Both the position numbers and the translations under genes were made by a program. A DNA stretch of 64,000 nt. Origin: Anniella stebbinsi. Its lineage: Eukaryota; Chordata; Lepidosauria; Squamata; Anniellidae. Within the stretch, counting starts at the first letter, position 1; the number at the start of each line of letters is the position of its first letter. Under the pieces are notes generated by a model. The model saw nothing but the letters and a program-made list of their open reading frames with translations. It did no database searches and was not told the DNA's origin. The DNA is taken from contig JARDYH010000001.1 of assembly GCA_029215795.1 (NCBI GenBank), positions 230,233,654-230,297,653 on the forward strand. Direction: 5' to 3'. This document shows, piece by piece, positions 22,172 through 32,525 of this stretch.

Positions 22172-22280
22172 TCCACAAAAGATAATTCAGTAATTGCTTG
22201 CAGTTGCTGTTAGAATCCCATGATGATCCCACAAAAGATAATTCAAATTGCTTGCAGTTGCTGTTAGAATCCCATGATGA
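22172..22280 (+). repeat. Tandem duplication of a ~56-bp unit
   Basis: CCACAAAAGATAATTCA...TTGCTTGCAGTTGCTGTTAGAATCCCATGATGA occurs twice in direct succession with a few-base difference. A recent slippage or duplication by appearance. Confidence 0.85.
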
Positions 22281-22385
22281 GCTGCTTCACAGACAACTAC
22301 ATTACCATGTTCTAAATGTGGGGAAGAATTGCCGCATTCTTTAGAGTGTGGCAGAAAAAACAACCCCACACTGCATTTGCAATAA

Positions 22386-22390
22386 TAACG

Positions 22391-22428
<38 letters not shown>

Positions 22429-22485
22429 AATAATAATAATAATAATAATAATAATTTATTTCTTACTCGCCTCTCCATTTAGATC
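22386..22485 (-). mobile_element. (CAA)n(TAA)n tract and L2 3' stub
   Basis: A compound CAA/TAA repeat of about 70 bp followed by TTTATTTCTTACTCGCCTCTCC, which resembles the terminal bases of the L2 at 37-170. Only about 25 bp of LINE are left. Confidence 0.65.
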
Positions 22486-23017
22486 CATTCATGCACATGG
22501 ACAAGAAACTACATGGTAGACCATCTTACCGTATGGCAAATTGGTTTTCTACCTTAATCCTCAAAGTGTCTTACCAAGTGGAGCATGCATGAATCAAACC
22601 TCAGTGAACTGAAAGGCAGAGCAGCCACCATGTGATTGTATTGTTAGGGGTCACCACACTTGAGTTTGCGTGTGTGAATCATCACACATTCGTGATATTA
22701 GCTCAAAGAAGAGTTTACAAATGGGAATCAGAAAGAAGAGTCTACAAGATATCAAAATATTTTAAAATTGGCTTAGGATAAAGGAAATGATTCCTTAGAG
22801 AGCAATATAATGTTTTAAAGGAAGACCAGATTTAATTCACCCTGTGCTTGCTTGCTGTTGCAAGAGGACTATATATACCTTTCTATGTAACATGATGACC
22901 AGTTAATATGATTTATGTTTCCAAAGCTTCTCTTGACAATGGAATAGTCTAAACAATACATTTTAAAAAATGAAGGTCATTTCTTTCTTTCTTTCCATGT
23001 TTCTTGTAAAATTGCAG
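22486..23017. other. No repeat recognised; flanks candidate exon
   Basis: Unique-looking sequence ending in a pyrimidine-rich TTTCTTTCTTTCTTTCC (22979-22995) and TTGCAG acceptor (23012-23017). Confidence 0.35.
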
Positions 23018-23096
23018 TGAACCACAGCCATGGACATTTTGAATGCCACAAGCCGATCCTTGGTTCTCATTTCATCATTAATCCCTACTCCGGCAG
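23018..23096 (+). CDS. Candidate host exon (79 bp), gene unknown
   Basis: A 79-bp segment is framed by a good acceptor (pyrimidine tract 22979-23006, then AAATTGCAG) and a strong donor (CAG/GTAATG at 23094-23102). Two frames are open through it. One reads 25 codons beginning N-H-S-H-G-H-F-E-C with phase 2 borders. The other starts at an ATG in good context (GCCATGG, 23029-23035) and reads M-D-I-L-N-A-T-S-R-S-L-V to the donor, which would make this a first coding exon with 12 bases of 5' UTR. I recognise neither protein. No repeat covers it and no partner exon was found, so this may be a chance pair of splice-like sites. Confidence 0.25.
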
Positions 23097-23534
23097 GTAA
23101 TGTGTCTCAAGCCATATTATTCCTTAATGATCCATGACTTGATGTATCATCCTCAGGTCTTAGGAGATTTTTCATACACTTACTTTCACCCTCAAATTTC
23201 ATTTATGTAAAAGAATGGCCTGAAGACTGTAGGAAATAAAAAGGCAAAGTGGATGCATGAAAAAATGCTGCTAAGAATATGGAGTTATACTGGCATGGGA
23301 TACACAAGTGTGGATTGTGAGCTCGGGACCAAACTGCACACTATCTTACAGTGTTGCTGGGCAACTTTGAGGCCCCTGTTCTCCTTTCCTATGGTTCTTT
23401 ATCTTTAAACTGGACTTGGACATACAGATAGAGGATGCCATCAAACAGGAGACTGTCCTCTGACAGCCCTCCTGTCCTCTGTAAAGAAGGACATATGGCC
23501 ACCCTAACAGCAGCAGTTCAGCCAAACTCATTTT
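23097..23534. other. No gene; possible DNA-element fragment
   Basis: The stretch 23355-23515 carries CCTGTTCTCCTTTCCTATGG and GGACATATGGCCACCCTAA, which resemble scrambled F1-type terminal words, but no full element could be traced. Confidence 0.3.
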
Positions 23535-23993
23535 GGGCGCAATCTTATGCTAGGATGATCAGATAAAATCCAGGTCAGGGCTCCTGTAACTTTAACAGTT
23601 GTAGAGAAAAGGGAATTTCAGCCAGTGTCATTTGTATGCAATTAGTTCCTAGTGAAATTCCCTCTTCATCACAACAGTTAAAAGTTGCAGGGGCCCTGCC
23701 TTCTTTTGTATATGGTCACTCTAGTATAGTGCCTGCACCTTTAACTGTTGTGATGAAGAGGGAATATCACCAGGAACTAATTGCATACAAATGACACTGG
23801 TTGAAATTTCCTTTTCTCTACAACTGTTAAAGTTACAGGAGCCATGACCTGGATTTTATCTGGTCAGCCTATCTTATGCATCTTTAGACAGAAAAAAGGC
23901 TACAACTTCCAGCATTCCCCAGCCAGCATGGCAGCAAGGAGAATGCTGGGAAAGTGTAGGACTTTTTTGAGCTAAACATGCATAGGATTGTGT
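23535..23993. repeat. Hairpin repeat interrupted by an F1 MITE
   Basis: GCGCAATCTTATGC (left of 23551) joins ATCTTTAGACAG...ACATGCATAGGATTGTG (right of 23871) to form the same inverted-repeat family as 9933-10027. The loop arms ACTTCCAGCATTC / GAATGCTGGGAAAGT are visible. The F1 MITE used TCTTATGC of this repeat as its target. Confidence 0.65.
23551..23871 (-). mobile_element. Fold-back hAT MITE (family F1, AGATAAAATCC subfamily) with exact TSD
   Basis: 321 bp with identical 8-bp flanks TCTTATGC (23543-23550, 23872-23879). Terminal segment TAGGATGATCAGATAAAATCCAGGTC differs from the usual ATATGAAAAGGAGGAC but is mirrored faithfully at the right end, so both ends changed together. The complete inner unit is on the left, giving minus orientation. 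Confidence 0.92.
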
Positions 23994-25733
23994 CCTAAAT
24001 GTACAGAGAGGTGGGGATGAGCTACACATGACGATGAAGTATCTGTCTAATGTATTTGTGAAAAATGGCAGTTGGGAAAAAGCACTAACAGGGCCCAGAA
24101 AGCAGTGTGGGATACACAAGGAGGAGCTGCCATGCCGAGGGGTCAGGTGAGGCAGGTCTTATTTTACCTAGATTACCAACATGCTGCCTTCACTCAAACC
24201 TTACTGCCACCCACTCATACATAGACATTATGCATATAGAGATTTATTACAGGAGTCCTAGAAATAGCTCTAGGGTTTCTAAGGGTTTTTTCCCACTGTA
24301 AAAGTTGGCAAGATCAAGGAAGTTCTCATACTCCAATCCCACAAAATATTCAAATTCTGTGCCAAACGAAGAACAAATGTTCAAAACACAACAGGCAGGT
24401 GATAAAGCTTTATAAATAATATGATACTCCTTATTTATTCTAGCATGTTTTTCTAGTGGGAGGCCTAGATTTTTGCACAATTTATAATGGATGCTGTGTT
24501 GCCTAGGCCTGCCTACATTTCAGCTTGGAAAAGTTTTCCTTGACCCATTCACCCCATAATTTTCACCCATTAAATGTCTGGCTCTGATGTGAGTCACCAC
24601 AGGGTGGCAATGCAGAACTTCATGGGCCTGGGGGCGGGTCAGTTACAGGGGTTTTGGTGGGCCCTGTTCCAAGCAAAAAACTAAATTCAAGAGTAGCAGT
24701 ACAGTGTATTCAGAGTTCTAATTTCTTACAGCCTGATCATCTCAGCTGACTATCAAAGAGTCCCCGTGCACCAGCTTTTTGCCAAACCTCGATTCTGCTG
24801 TAAGTGAATTCCAGGGTGGAGGAGAGTTATGGCTTGAAACCATCTTAGTTGAAGAACTGAAAGAGACTGGCTCTGGTGCTGATGTAAATACGTTCTTTAT
24901 TTAAATGTATTTTTTTTTAAAAAAAACAATTCTTTAAACGGCCCAACGTTTCGAATTGGAAACAATCCTCCTTCAGGACCTATATTAAAATTAAGAAAAA
25001 ACAAGGCAGGGTGTGGAGAAGGGAATGCAGCTTCCACAAAAATAAAATGGTGAAGAAAATTTGGAGAAAATTCTGCAAAGTGGTCTTTTATTTCTACGGA
25101 TTAAGAAAAGAACGAAACCTCAGGACTTTTCTGAGAAACTTGTGTTTTGAGAAATGTTGGCTCTGCTCTAGTTGCCATTCTTCAGGGTTGAGCAGCTTCC
25201 CTATGGTCTTCCAAATGTTACATTTCTGAGCTGTGATTGTGGATACATCTTGTCTCTAATGCAGGTGCAAGCAACATCTGAAAGTGTTGTAGTAGGCATG
25301 GGAGGAGGTGGCAGCAGGGTGGCATCCAGCTCCAGGAAAAGTGTGGAGCTAACGCTGTGCCAAAATCTGTCCTCCAATTTCCTGAACGTTTTCTTTCCCC
25401 ATGAAAGGGGCTTCCATTTTTCTGCCTCATTCTCAAGGCATTTTATAATTTATTTTAAATCTGTGTTGGTGATGTTTTTGACCTTACCTAATCACTGTGA
25501 GGTGGCTGAGAGTACTGTTCTGATCCACTGACCTCTCGTTTTAGTTATTTAAAAAGTAAGAGGGGTTGTCTTGACTCACGAACACTGTTGTAATGTTCAA
25601 CCAAATACAGTGAAAGTAAATGTGTCCTTCCTGTTTGTGATTCGTGGGGGCAGTGCTTCATTTACCGGTGCCCAAATGCTTAGTCGTTGATTGGTGGGGA
25701 AGAAAGAGGGGCTAAGAAGGAAGTGGGCGAGTG
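23994..25733. other. No gene; holds a Penelope-like motif
   Basis: Apart from 24900-25000 nothing is recognised. Frames at 25011-25531 are short and motif-free. Confidence 0.4.
24900..25000 (-). other. Penelope-like terminal motif / hammerhead-like remnant
   Basis: On the minus strand, TCCTGAAGGAGGATTG-TTTC-CAATTCGAAACGTTGG has the layout CUGA-NGA / stem II / GAAAC: GATTG and CAATT can pair around a TTTC loop. Penelope-like retroelements of many animals carry hammerhead ribozyme motifs and a CTGA...GAAACGTTGG box in their terminal repeats. The core here deviates (CTGAAGGAG), so activity is unlikely. No Penelope RT was found nearby. Confidence 0.35.
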
Positions 25734-25741
25734 AACTACAA

Positions 25742-26061
25742 TAGGGTGACCAGATAAAATCCAGGTCAGGGCTCATGTAACTTTAACAGTTGTAGAGAAA
25801 AGGGAATTTCAGCCAATGTCATTTGTCTGCAATTAGTTCCTGATGAAATTCCCTCTTCATCACAACAGTTAAAGTAGCAGGAGCCCTGCCTTCTTTTGTA
25901 TATGGTCACTCTAATATAGTGCCTGCACCTTCAACTGTTGTGATGAAGAGGGAATTTCACCAGGAACTAATTGCATACAAATGACACTGGCTGAAATTCC
26001 CTTTTCTCTACAACTGTTAAAGTTACATGAGCCCTGACCTGGATTTTATCTGGTCAGTCTA
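25742..26061 (-). mobile_element. Fold-back hAT MITE (family F1, AGATAAAATCC subfamily) with exact TSD
   Basis: 320 bp with flanking AACTACAA duplicated exactly (25734-25741, 26062-26069). It shares the AGATAAAATCCAGGTCAGGGCTC ends with 23551-23871 and the same left-complete centre. Confidence 0.93.
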
Positions 26062-26311
26062 AACTACAACACTCACAGTGCTTAGGCCTATACTCATTGA
26101 AAGCTAGGGAATGAAAAGGGAACTAAGGAGGAAGTGGGCAAGTGAACTACAGCGCCCACAAAGCCTCGCCCTAAACTCACTGTAAAAACGAAACAGAAAG
26201 AGACATACAGAAGGGTGGGAGACCGCACACACTGCTTTGAAGACTGAAGAATTTTTCTCCAGTAACGTGAGTACTCCTTATTGTGGCCTAAGACATTTTG
26301 GAATGCACCTA

Positions 26312-26368
26312 TTTGGAACGTTTTAAAATACTATTTAAAACGTTCCAAGGTACTGTGTAGATAGGCTC
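26312..26368. mobile_element. Right end of a MITE ending GGTACTGTGTAGATAGGCTC
   Basis: Holds a small palindrome GGAACGTTTTAAAATACTATTTAAAACGTTCC (about 26316-26347) followed by AAGGTACTGTGTAGATAGGCTC. The same terminal 24 bp recur at 26591-26614. The GGCTC end matches the 119-bp palindromes. No left partner was found. Confidence 0.5.
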
Positions 26369-26385
26369 CAACTTTCGTTTTGTAG

Positions 26386-26504
26386 GAGCCTATCTACACT
26401 ACTGCTTTAAAACGGTTTATAACAGTTTTAAACCTGTTAATAACGGTTATTAACCGATTTAAAACTGTTATAAACCGTTTTAAAGCAGTAGTGTAGATAG
26501 GCTC
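26386..26504. mobile_element. 119-bp palindromic MITE (family F6), copy 2
   Basis: GAGCCTATCTACACTACTGC runs to its exact complement through a symmetric centre (ACCTGTTAATAACGGTTATTAACCG). The flanks are TAG / TAG (26383-26385, 26505-26507), a 3-bp TSD. Identical in length to copy 1 at 21872-21990. Confidence 0.88.
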
Positions 26505-26614
26505 TAGGTTGGCGTTCACACAGTAAAAGAGACTGGAGGTATTAAAATGGTGTCTTCTCTGATATCAGATATAATTGTTTTTCATTGGTTCCAAGGTACT
26601 GTGTAGATAGGCTC

Positions 26615-27473
26615 CTGGAGGGACACCCATATACTGCAGAATCCCAAGGGAATTCCTATGTAGTTCTTGTCTACAAGCCTGCTTAAATTCTAACTTTTTT
26701 TTTTTAATATAAAAGCTGACAGACTGTACTTCTAGGCCTAGGGAGTGTTTCCTTTAAAACTCACACATTGGCCTGATTCCTTTGAATTTGTCAGGAAAAA
26801 CAAGATGAGTTATTGAGACGACAAGGATAAAGAGCAAATAGGACTGTCCACGTATCAGTATTCCTGACACCCAGTTAAAAAATATTAACACCGGCTTCTG
26901 ACTGTTTGTTGAAAAGAAGCCAAGGTGAGGTCAAAGCTACCTAACATCTGCTTCTGTAGCACTATGTGCAAAATAAGCACCGAAGTAATTCCTATTGATC
27001 ATCAGAGATGCAGAATAAGGCACCATGGGAGTTCAATCAATGTTATGTCACTGATTCATTACACATTGATCTTTTACTGGTTAGTTCCCATCCCAGCAAT
27101 ATCAATAGTAATAGAATACAAAAACCCCTGGCTGTGCCAGCTCTTTTATATATATTTACATGGATTTTCAGTCATATTCACCTGGGAAAGTAGAACCAAC
27201 ATCCCTTTTCCCATCATAACACTGGTAACATCTGAATGTGTATTACATTTCAGCACCAACTGAAAACAATTGTTTTCAGGTACACTTGTGATTTATCTAG
27301 AGAATAATCCACTAAGCGCAAATCACAAAGTAGGAACAATGTTTACATATTAATATTTTCCAAAGAGTGTGCCCTTTTAATGCTGAGTTGCTGAGCTAAC
27401 TGATATAATCCAATGGAACATGTCTGGCAGTTCAGACAACAACATCACTCCTTCCTTTGTCCTTGTGAATAAG
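26615..27473. other. No gene or repeat recognised
   Basis: A plus frame at 26925-27263 (112 codons) has no recognisable motif and no start context of note. Confidence 0.35.
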
Positions 27474-27793
27474 TAGGCTGACCATATGAAAAGGAGGACA
27501 GGGCTCATGTAACTTTAACAGTTGTAGAGAAAAGGGAATTTCAGCCAGTGTCATTTGTATGCAATTAGTTCCTGGTGAAATTCCCTCTTCATCACAACAG
27601 TTAAAGTTGCAGGCACCATACTAGAGTGACCATATCCAAAAGAAGGCAGGGCCCCTGCAACTTTAACTGTTGTGATGAAGAGGGAATTTCACCAGGAACT
27701 AATTGCATATAAATGACACTGGCTGAAATCCCCTTTTCTCTACAACTGTTAAAGTTACATGAGTCCTGTCCTCCTTTTCATATGGTCAGCCTA
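27474..27793 (+). mobile_element. Fold-back hAT MITE (family F1), 320 bp
   Basis: Ends are TAGGCTGACCATATG and CATATGGTCAGCCTA. GAATAAG lies on both sides (27467-27473 and 27794-27800), a 7-bp visible part of the TSD. The complete inner unit is on the right, as in 5408-5727. Confidence 0.9.
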
Positions 27794-28843
27794 GAATAAG
27801 TAAAATGAGGGCAGACTTTACATTAAGGAAGACATTACTTTAAAGATGTAGCAAACAGCTTCTAATGGAAATGCAGGCTCCAATTCAGATTGGGCCCCTA
27901 GTATGGTGGGAGAGGGCTTTAATCTCCCTCACTGTGATCCTGTTCTGGATTGGGGCCCAACACCTGCAATTTATATTGCAAAATAGTGGGTTATTATTTT
28001 GCACTGTTAATTGCAAGTGTGCTCTCTCCACCCCAAATCTGGATTGGGATTGCAGGGCGGGTGGTTAAATTCCCCTACCCCCATGCTAGGGTGCCAATAT
28101 GGATCAAGCCACCTATGCTTTCACTAGAGTAAAAAAGAACAAAAGTTGTTTCTGCTTGCTACATCTATAAAGTAATGTCTGCTTTGGCTGAGATAGGATA
28201 AGATACTTTTCTGATTGCTAGGTTGGGAATTGAATAGGCTACTATAACTATTTCTGCCCCCTTTTAGGGCCAAAACACATTATGTTGGAAATTTGTGATC
28301 ACATCAAACAAGATCTTTTTCTTTACTTAAAAGCAGGTGTGGAGGGAGGGGGATACGACTCTTGTACATTCCTTCCAAACTGCTGCCAGATGCATTAGAG
28401 GGAAGAGAAGCAAGCATTTCTTATATGTCTTTTCCCTTCTCTGGATAATAGCAGTTTGGGGGTGACTTAAATCAGGGAACCGACATGGGGGAAATAGGGT
28501 AATGGACTCCCCCCCCCCACACACACACACACCTGGTGCCATAGCTCTGATCAAATTTGGGCCCCATAGCTGCTTTCAAGTAAAAGAAAAGCCATAATGA
28601 TATCTGATCATAGGTATTCCATGTCACGTGTGGTTTGGCTCTCTAACCCACTCTCCCTCCCAGGACCAGCCCTACCATTAGGCAGAGTAATACAGCTTGT
28701 TTGGATGTCTTTAAAAGTAATGAAATTGTTATTTACTTTGCAGTTTTTGTATTTTTACTATTTTTTTATTTTGTACTTACCCAAATAACTTTGCCTCAGG
28801 TGCCCAAATAACTTTGATGACCTTGTTTCTATGCACTCTGATA
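27794..28843. other. No gene recognised
   Basis: Contains two related GGATTGGG(A/G)... words at 27950 and 28042 and an (AC)n run at 28521-28533. No supported feature. Confidence 0.35.
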
Positions 28844-29145
28844 GGTCCAGGAGGTTATAAATTCCTCCCTGAGAGAGGGAGTGGTGCCAACCTCTTTAAA
28901 AAAAGGCAGCAATCAGGCACTCCTGAAAAAGCCTAACCTGGATCCGGAGGATGTTAACAATTATAGGCCGGTGGCTAACATCCCCTTCCTGGGCAAGGTG
29001 CTTAAGTGGGTAGTTGCAGAACAACTCCAGGCACTCTTGAATGAAATGGATTATATAGATCCATTTCAATCGGGCTTCAGGCCTGGTTTGGAATGGAAAC
29101 TGCTTTGGTTGTCTTGTGGGATAAGCCTGTCTCGGAAACTTCTAT
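28844..29145 (+). pseudogene. L2 RT N-terminal fragment (first part of split element)
   Basis: Translates (28881-29147 frame, extended left) to the L2 blocks LKKPNLDPEDVNNYRPVANIP, FLGKVLKWVVAEQLQ and MDYIDPFQSGFRPG, parallel to residues 118-200 of the intact copy at 169-1962. The frame is disrupted by substitutions and then cut at about 29145 by unrelated sequence. The continuation of the same element resumes at 29886. Confidence 0.8.
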
Positions 29146-29885
29146 AGCTAAGGCAAACATTTTTGGCGGGAACCCCTCCCCCACCGTCTACTGACTCCGT
29201 GTTCCCGCCTTTCTCCTCAGTTCCAAGAGACCGACTTGCTGGCCCCATAACTAGGAGAGAAACCGCTTGGTATCAACAGTACATTTTCATCGACACCAAA
29301 GCAGGGACAGTGGGTGGGTTGTGTGAATACACAGATGACCACTCGAAGAACCACAGTTACAAGTAAGCAACCTGCATTTCTTCTTCATGGTCTCTGTGCA
29401 TCACACATATGGGCGATTAACAAGCTCAATTCCTGGTGGAGGGTAGGTGTAGATCAGTGTTCCCTCACAAGACAAAGAAATTGCTCACCCCAAATTGCAG
29501 TTTGTCCTGGTACAAACAACCAAGTGGTAGCGTGTAATGAAGTTAAAGGACTTATACCAAATAGCTGCCTTACACAAGTCCTGGATTGGCAATCCCTTGC
29601 CTAAAGATGCCAAGATAGATGCACTGCGCATCGTCTGAGTTGTTACTGGACCAACGAGTTGCAAGCCCTTCAACACGTAGGGCAGTTTAATAGCATGTAC
29701 AATCCACTCCGCGAGTCATTGCGACTCTTGAGTCTTATGAAACTTGTCTATTCTAGCCCTGTGTGGAAGCCCAGGTAAGGTGCATCAATACTGAGGCAGT
29801 TAACTCACTTGATCTGTGTAGTGTTGATAGAGCCATCAGAAAAACAACCTTCCAAGAAAATTAACGTGATAGTCTAGGGACTTGA
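29146..29885. other. ~740-bp unclassified insertion within L2
   Basis: Lies exactly between L2 RT blocks (after ...GFRPG-ETAL, before VILLDFSVAF) and has no L2 similarity. It includes CGAAGAACCACAGTTACAAG followed by TAAGCAACC and CATGGTCTCTGTGCATCACAC, phrases I associate with an interspersed repeat found in sauropsid genomes but cannot name. No clear terminal inverted repeats or TSD. Confidence 0.45.
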
Positions 29886-30950
29886 GATGGTGTGATTCTC
29901 CTGGACTTTTCAGTGGCTTTTGCTACCAGCGACCATGGTATCCTTCTGGATAGGCTGTCTGGGCTGGGAGTTGGAGACACTGCATTGCAGTGGTTCCGAC
30001 CCTACTTGGATGGCCGATTCCAGAAGACGGTGCTGGAGTATTATTGCTTTGTGGCGTGGGCACCTAGGCTATGGGGTTCCACAGGGCTCTATCTTATCCC
30101 TATGCTGTTCAACATCTACATGAAAATGCTGGGAGAGGTTATCCGGAGATGTGGGCTGAGGTGTCCTCAATATGTGGATCAACTCCAGGTGAGTCAGTGG
30201 CTGTTCTGAATCAGTGCTGGGCACAGTAATGGACTGGATGAGGGCCAATAAACTGAGACTCAGTCCAGACAAGACAGAGGTACTGCTAGTGATTGGTTCA
30301 TCTGTCTGGCTGTTCTGGAGGGGGTTGCACTCCCCCTAAAGGATTGGTTTGTACTTTGGGGGTGCTCTTGAATCCAGAACTGTCACCTGAGGCACAGGTG
30401 GTCTCAGTGGCAAGGAGCACCTGTTTTCAGCTTAGGCTGATATACCAACTATGCCCTTATCTGGACAGAGATAGCCTAGCTACAGTTATCCATTTTTTGA
30501 TAACTTTTCATCTGGATTTCTGCAATGTGTTACATGAGGGGCTACCTTTGAAAGTGGTCCGGAAAGTTCAGCTGGTACAAAACAGGGTAGCCAGACTGTT
30601 AACAGGGAATGGCCAACGCCAGTCCGCTTCCAGCTTCACTGACTGCCAGTCCTAATCCGGGCCTGATTCAAAGTGCTGGTATTAACATTCAAAGCCCTAA
30701 ACAGCTTGCAGACAGGTTATCTGAAGGAATGCCTCCTCCTAAATGTAGCTGTCTGGATCTTAAGATCATCTTCAGGGGTCCTTCCCCTGCCAAAAGAAGT
30801 GAGGTGGGTGGCTACCAGGAGGAGGGACTTTTCTGCTGTGGCACCTTGGCTGTGGAATGAGCTCCCTATGTTATATTCTTTATGACACCAGCTTTGGCTA
30901 TTGGGCAGTATAGAAATGTGGTAAATAAATAAATAAATAAATAAATAAAT
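29886..30950 (+). pseudogene. L2 RT C-terminal part and 3' end (second part)
   Basis: Blocks visible across frames are VILLDFSVAFATSDHGILLDRL, LQWFRPYLDGRFQ, the GVPQGSILS region, MLFNIYMKMLGEVIRR, GVLLNPELSPEAQV, LVQNRVARLLTG and LVLTFKALN. The YADD box is lost (the frame reads QYVDQLQ). At least four frameshifts are needed. It ends in TTGGGCAGTATAGAAATG and AATAAATA repeats (30926-30950), the standard L2 3' end. It is the same element as 28844-29145. Confidence 0.85.
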
Positions 30951-31832
30951 TTGAATCTGGTGGGAAAAGTATTTGCTGCTCTGTTCCAGTCAGCAAAATA
31001 TTTTGGGCTACCCCCATCCTCCAGGTCCCCCCCCCCCCCCCCGGTCATCTCATGATTTTGTCTACATGGTGGGCCTGGGAGAATCTGCACTGTATCCATG
31101 TACAGCTCTTAGAATACATTTGATGTGTATATATAAAGAAGATGTTAAATGATAAAGGGTGACATCCAACATCACTACTTATGCAATAGGATTCGCTCTT
31201 CCTTCCCTCCCTTGAATCCCTCTGTGCCCCTTATCTTTTCTGGAGGGCTCCCCCAGCCATTCAAAGCAGATTAGGGCTGTGTGCAGAAGGCTGCAGGAGA
31301 GATGGGGAATCCATTTCTCCAGTGGTGTCTGTTATGGTGACCAGATCGCCAGGGGTTTCCCGGTCCTAACCGGGAAAACTGGGGTGATCTGGGCCAACCA
31401 GGCACCCGGGGGGATTGTCCTGGATTCCAATCAATTCTAAAATGTCCCGGCTGGTCGGTCATAAATTCCGGATTTGGAGTCTGAGAAATTCAGACCCCCA
31501 AAGTGGTGCCTTGCACCTACTCAGAGGAGCAGCAGCAGCAGCAGAGAAAAACACAGATCCATCTGCCGCCTTTTCCAGAGCACCGCTGCTGCTCCACCGG
31601 CTCAGATGAGTCACTCACCATGACTCACCCTTCTTGTGCCTGCTGAGGCTGAGTAGATAAAGAACAACAGCAGCAGGGAAAAGCACACCTGTTCTTCTCA
31701 GGCTGCATGAGAGTCCCATGCACTGCGAAGGACTTTGTGGCCAGAGCTTTGGGGTAAGCATTGGAGCCTCTAGGTTGTTTGTGGGGGAAGAAAGAGAGTT
31801 TTGTAAGGTGTGGATAAGTTGGTGGGAGGGGG

Positions 31833-31868
31833 AGGGGAAAGGAAAGGAAAGGAAAGGAAAGGAAAGGA
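31833..31868. repeat. (GGAAA)n microsatellite
   Basis: Seven GGAAA units. The minus-strand Phe/Pro/Leu-rich frame here is a by-product. Confidence 0.9.
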
Positions 31869-32274
31869 GGGAGAGGTGAAAGAAAAGTCCTTCCCGACAA
31901 AATCATCCTTCTAATACCATTTCCTTGGATTTGGGTTGCAAGCCTCAAATCTGTTACTTGGAAGTAAATTGCAGTGAATTTAAGATGTCTGGATTTACAG
32001 TAGTGGATGTTTTAATTTAAAATTCCGCTTTGCAAAAACGTGAAGTAGCTTTCCTTGTATACAGTTGTGTTATGTGTGTAGAAAAATATTTCTCAATTAA
32101 AAAGAAAGAAAACTACAGAAATATTACTTTGCAACAAAGCACAAAAGCAAACTTTCATTTTAACTGAATAAAATACAGTAAAGGAGATTTTCATTTGGAT
32201 TTTAAAAACAAAAACAAAAAATATACATGTAAGGGCACGATCCAGTTACTATAAACACTTTTAGCTACCTAAAC

Positions 32275-32525
32275 TTATGCATGTTTAATTAGAAATAATT
32301 TCCATAGAACTCACTGGAACTAACTTCTTAGTAGACATGCAGTAAGTCCCATTGTCTGTAGTGGGGCTTGCTCCTAGGTAAATGTGCAGGGAAAAGCAGG
32401 TGTTTAACGTTCTCCCATTGAAACCAATGAGATTGTAGAACCCTATGCATGTTTGCTCAGACATAAGTCCCACTGTGTTCAATGAGTCTTACTCCCAAGT
32501 AGGCATGCATGGAATTGCAACCTTA
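32275..32525. repeat. Interspersed repeat with GCATGTTTACTCAGAAGTAAGTCCC units
   Basis: Three diverged copies of the unit ATGCATGTTTRMTYAGA.RTAAGTCCCA(C/T)TG in both orientations. It is related to 18300-18355 and to the sequence that hosts the CG-rich MITE at 32930-32968/33323-33365. Family not named. Confidence 0.55.

Noticed and set aside
22386..22456. CAA/TAA tract as a CRISPR-like or regulatory repeat
   Set aside because: Simple trinucleotide microsatellite attached to an L2 tail.
27865..28132. Possible fold-back element around GGATTGGGGCCC words
   Set aside because: Could not find matched ends or a convincing inverted repeat by eye.
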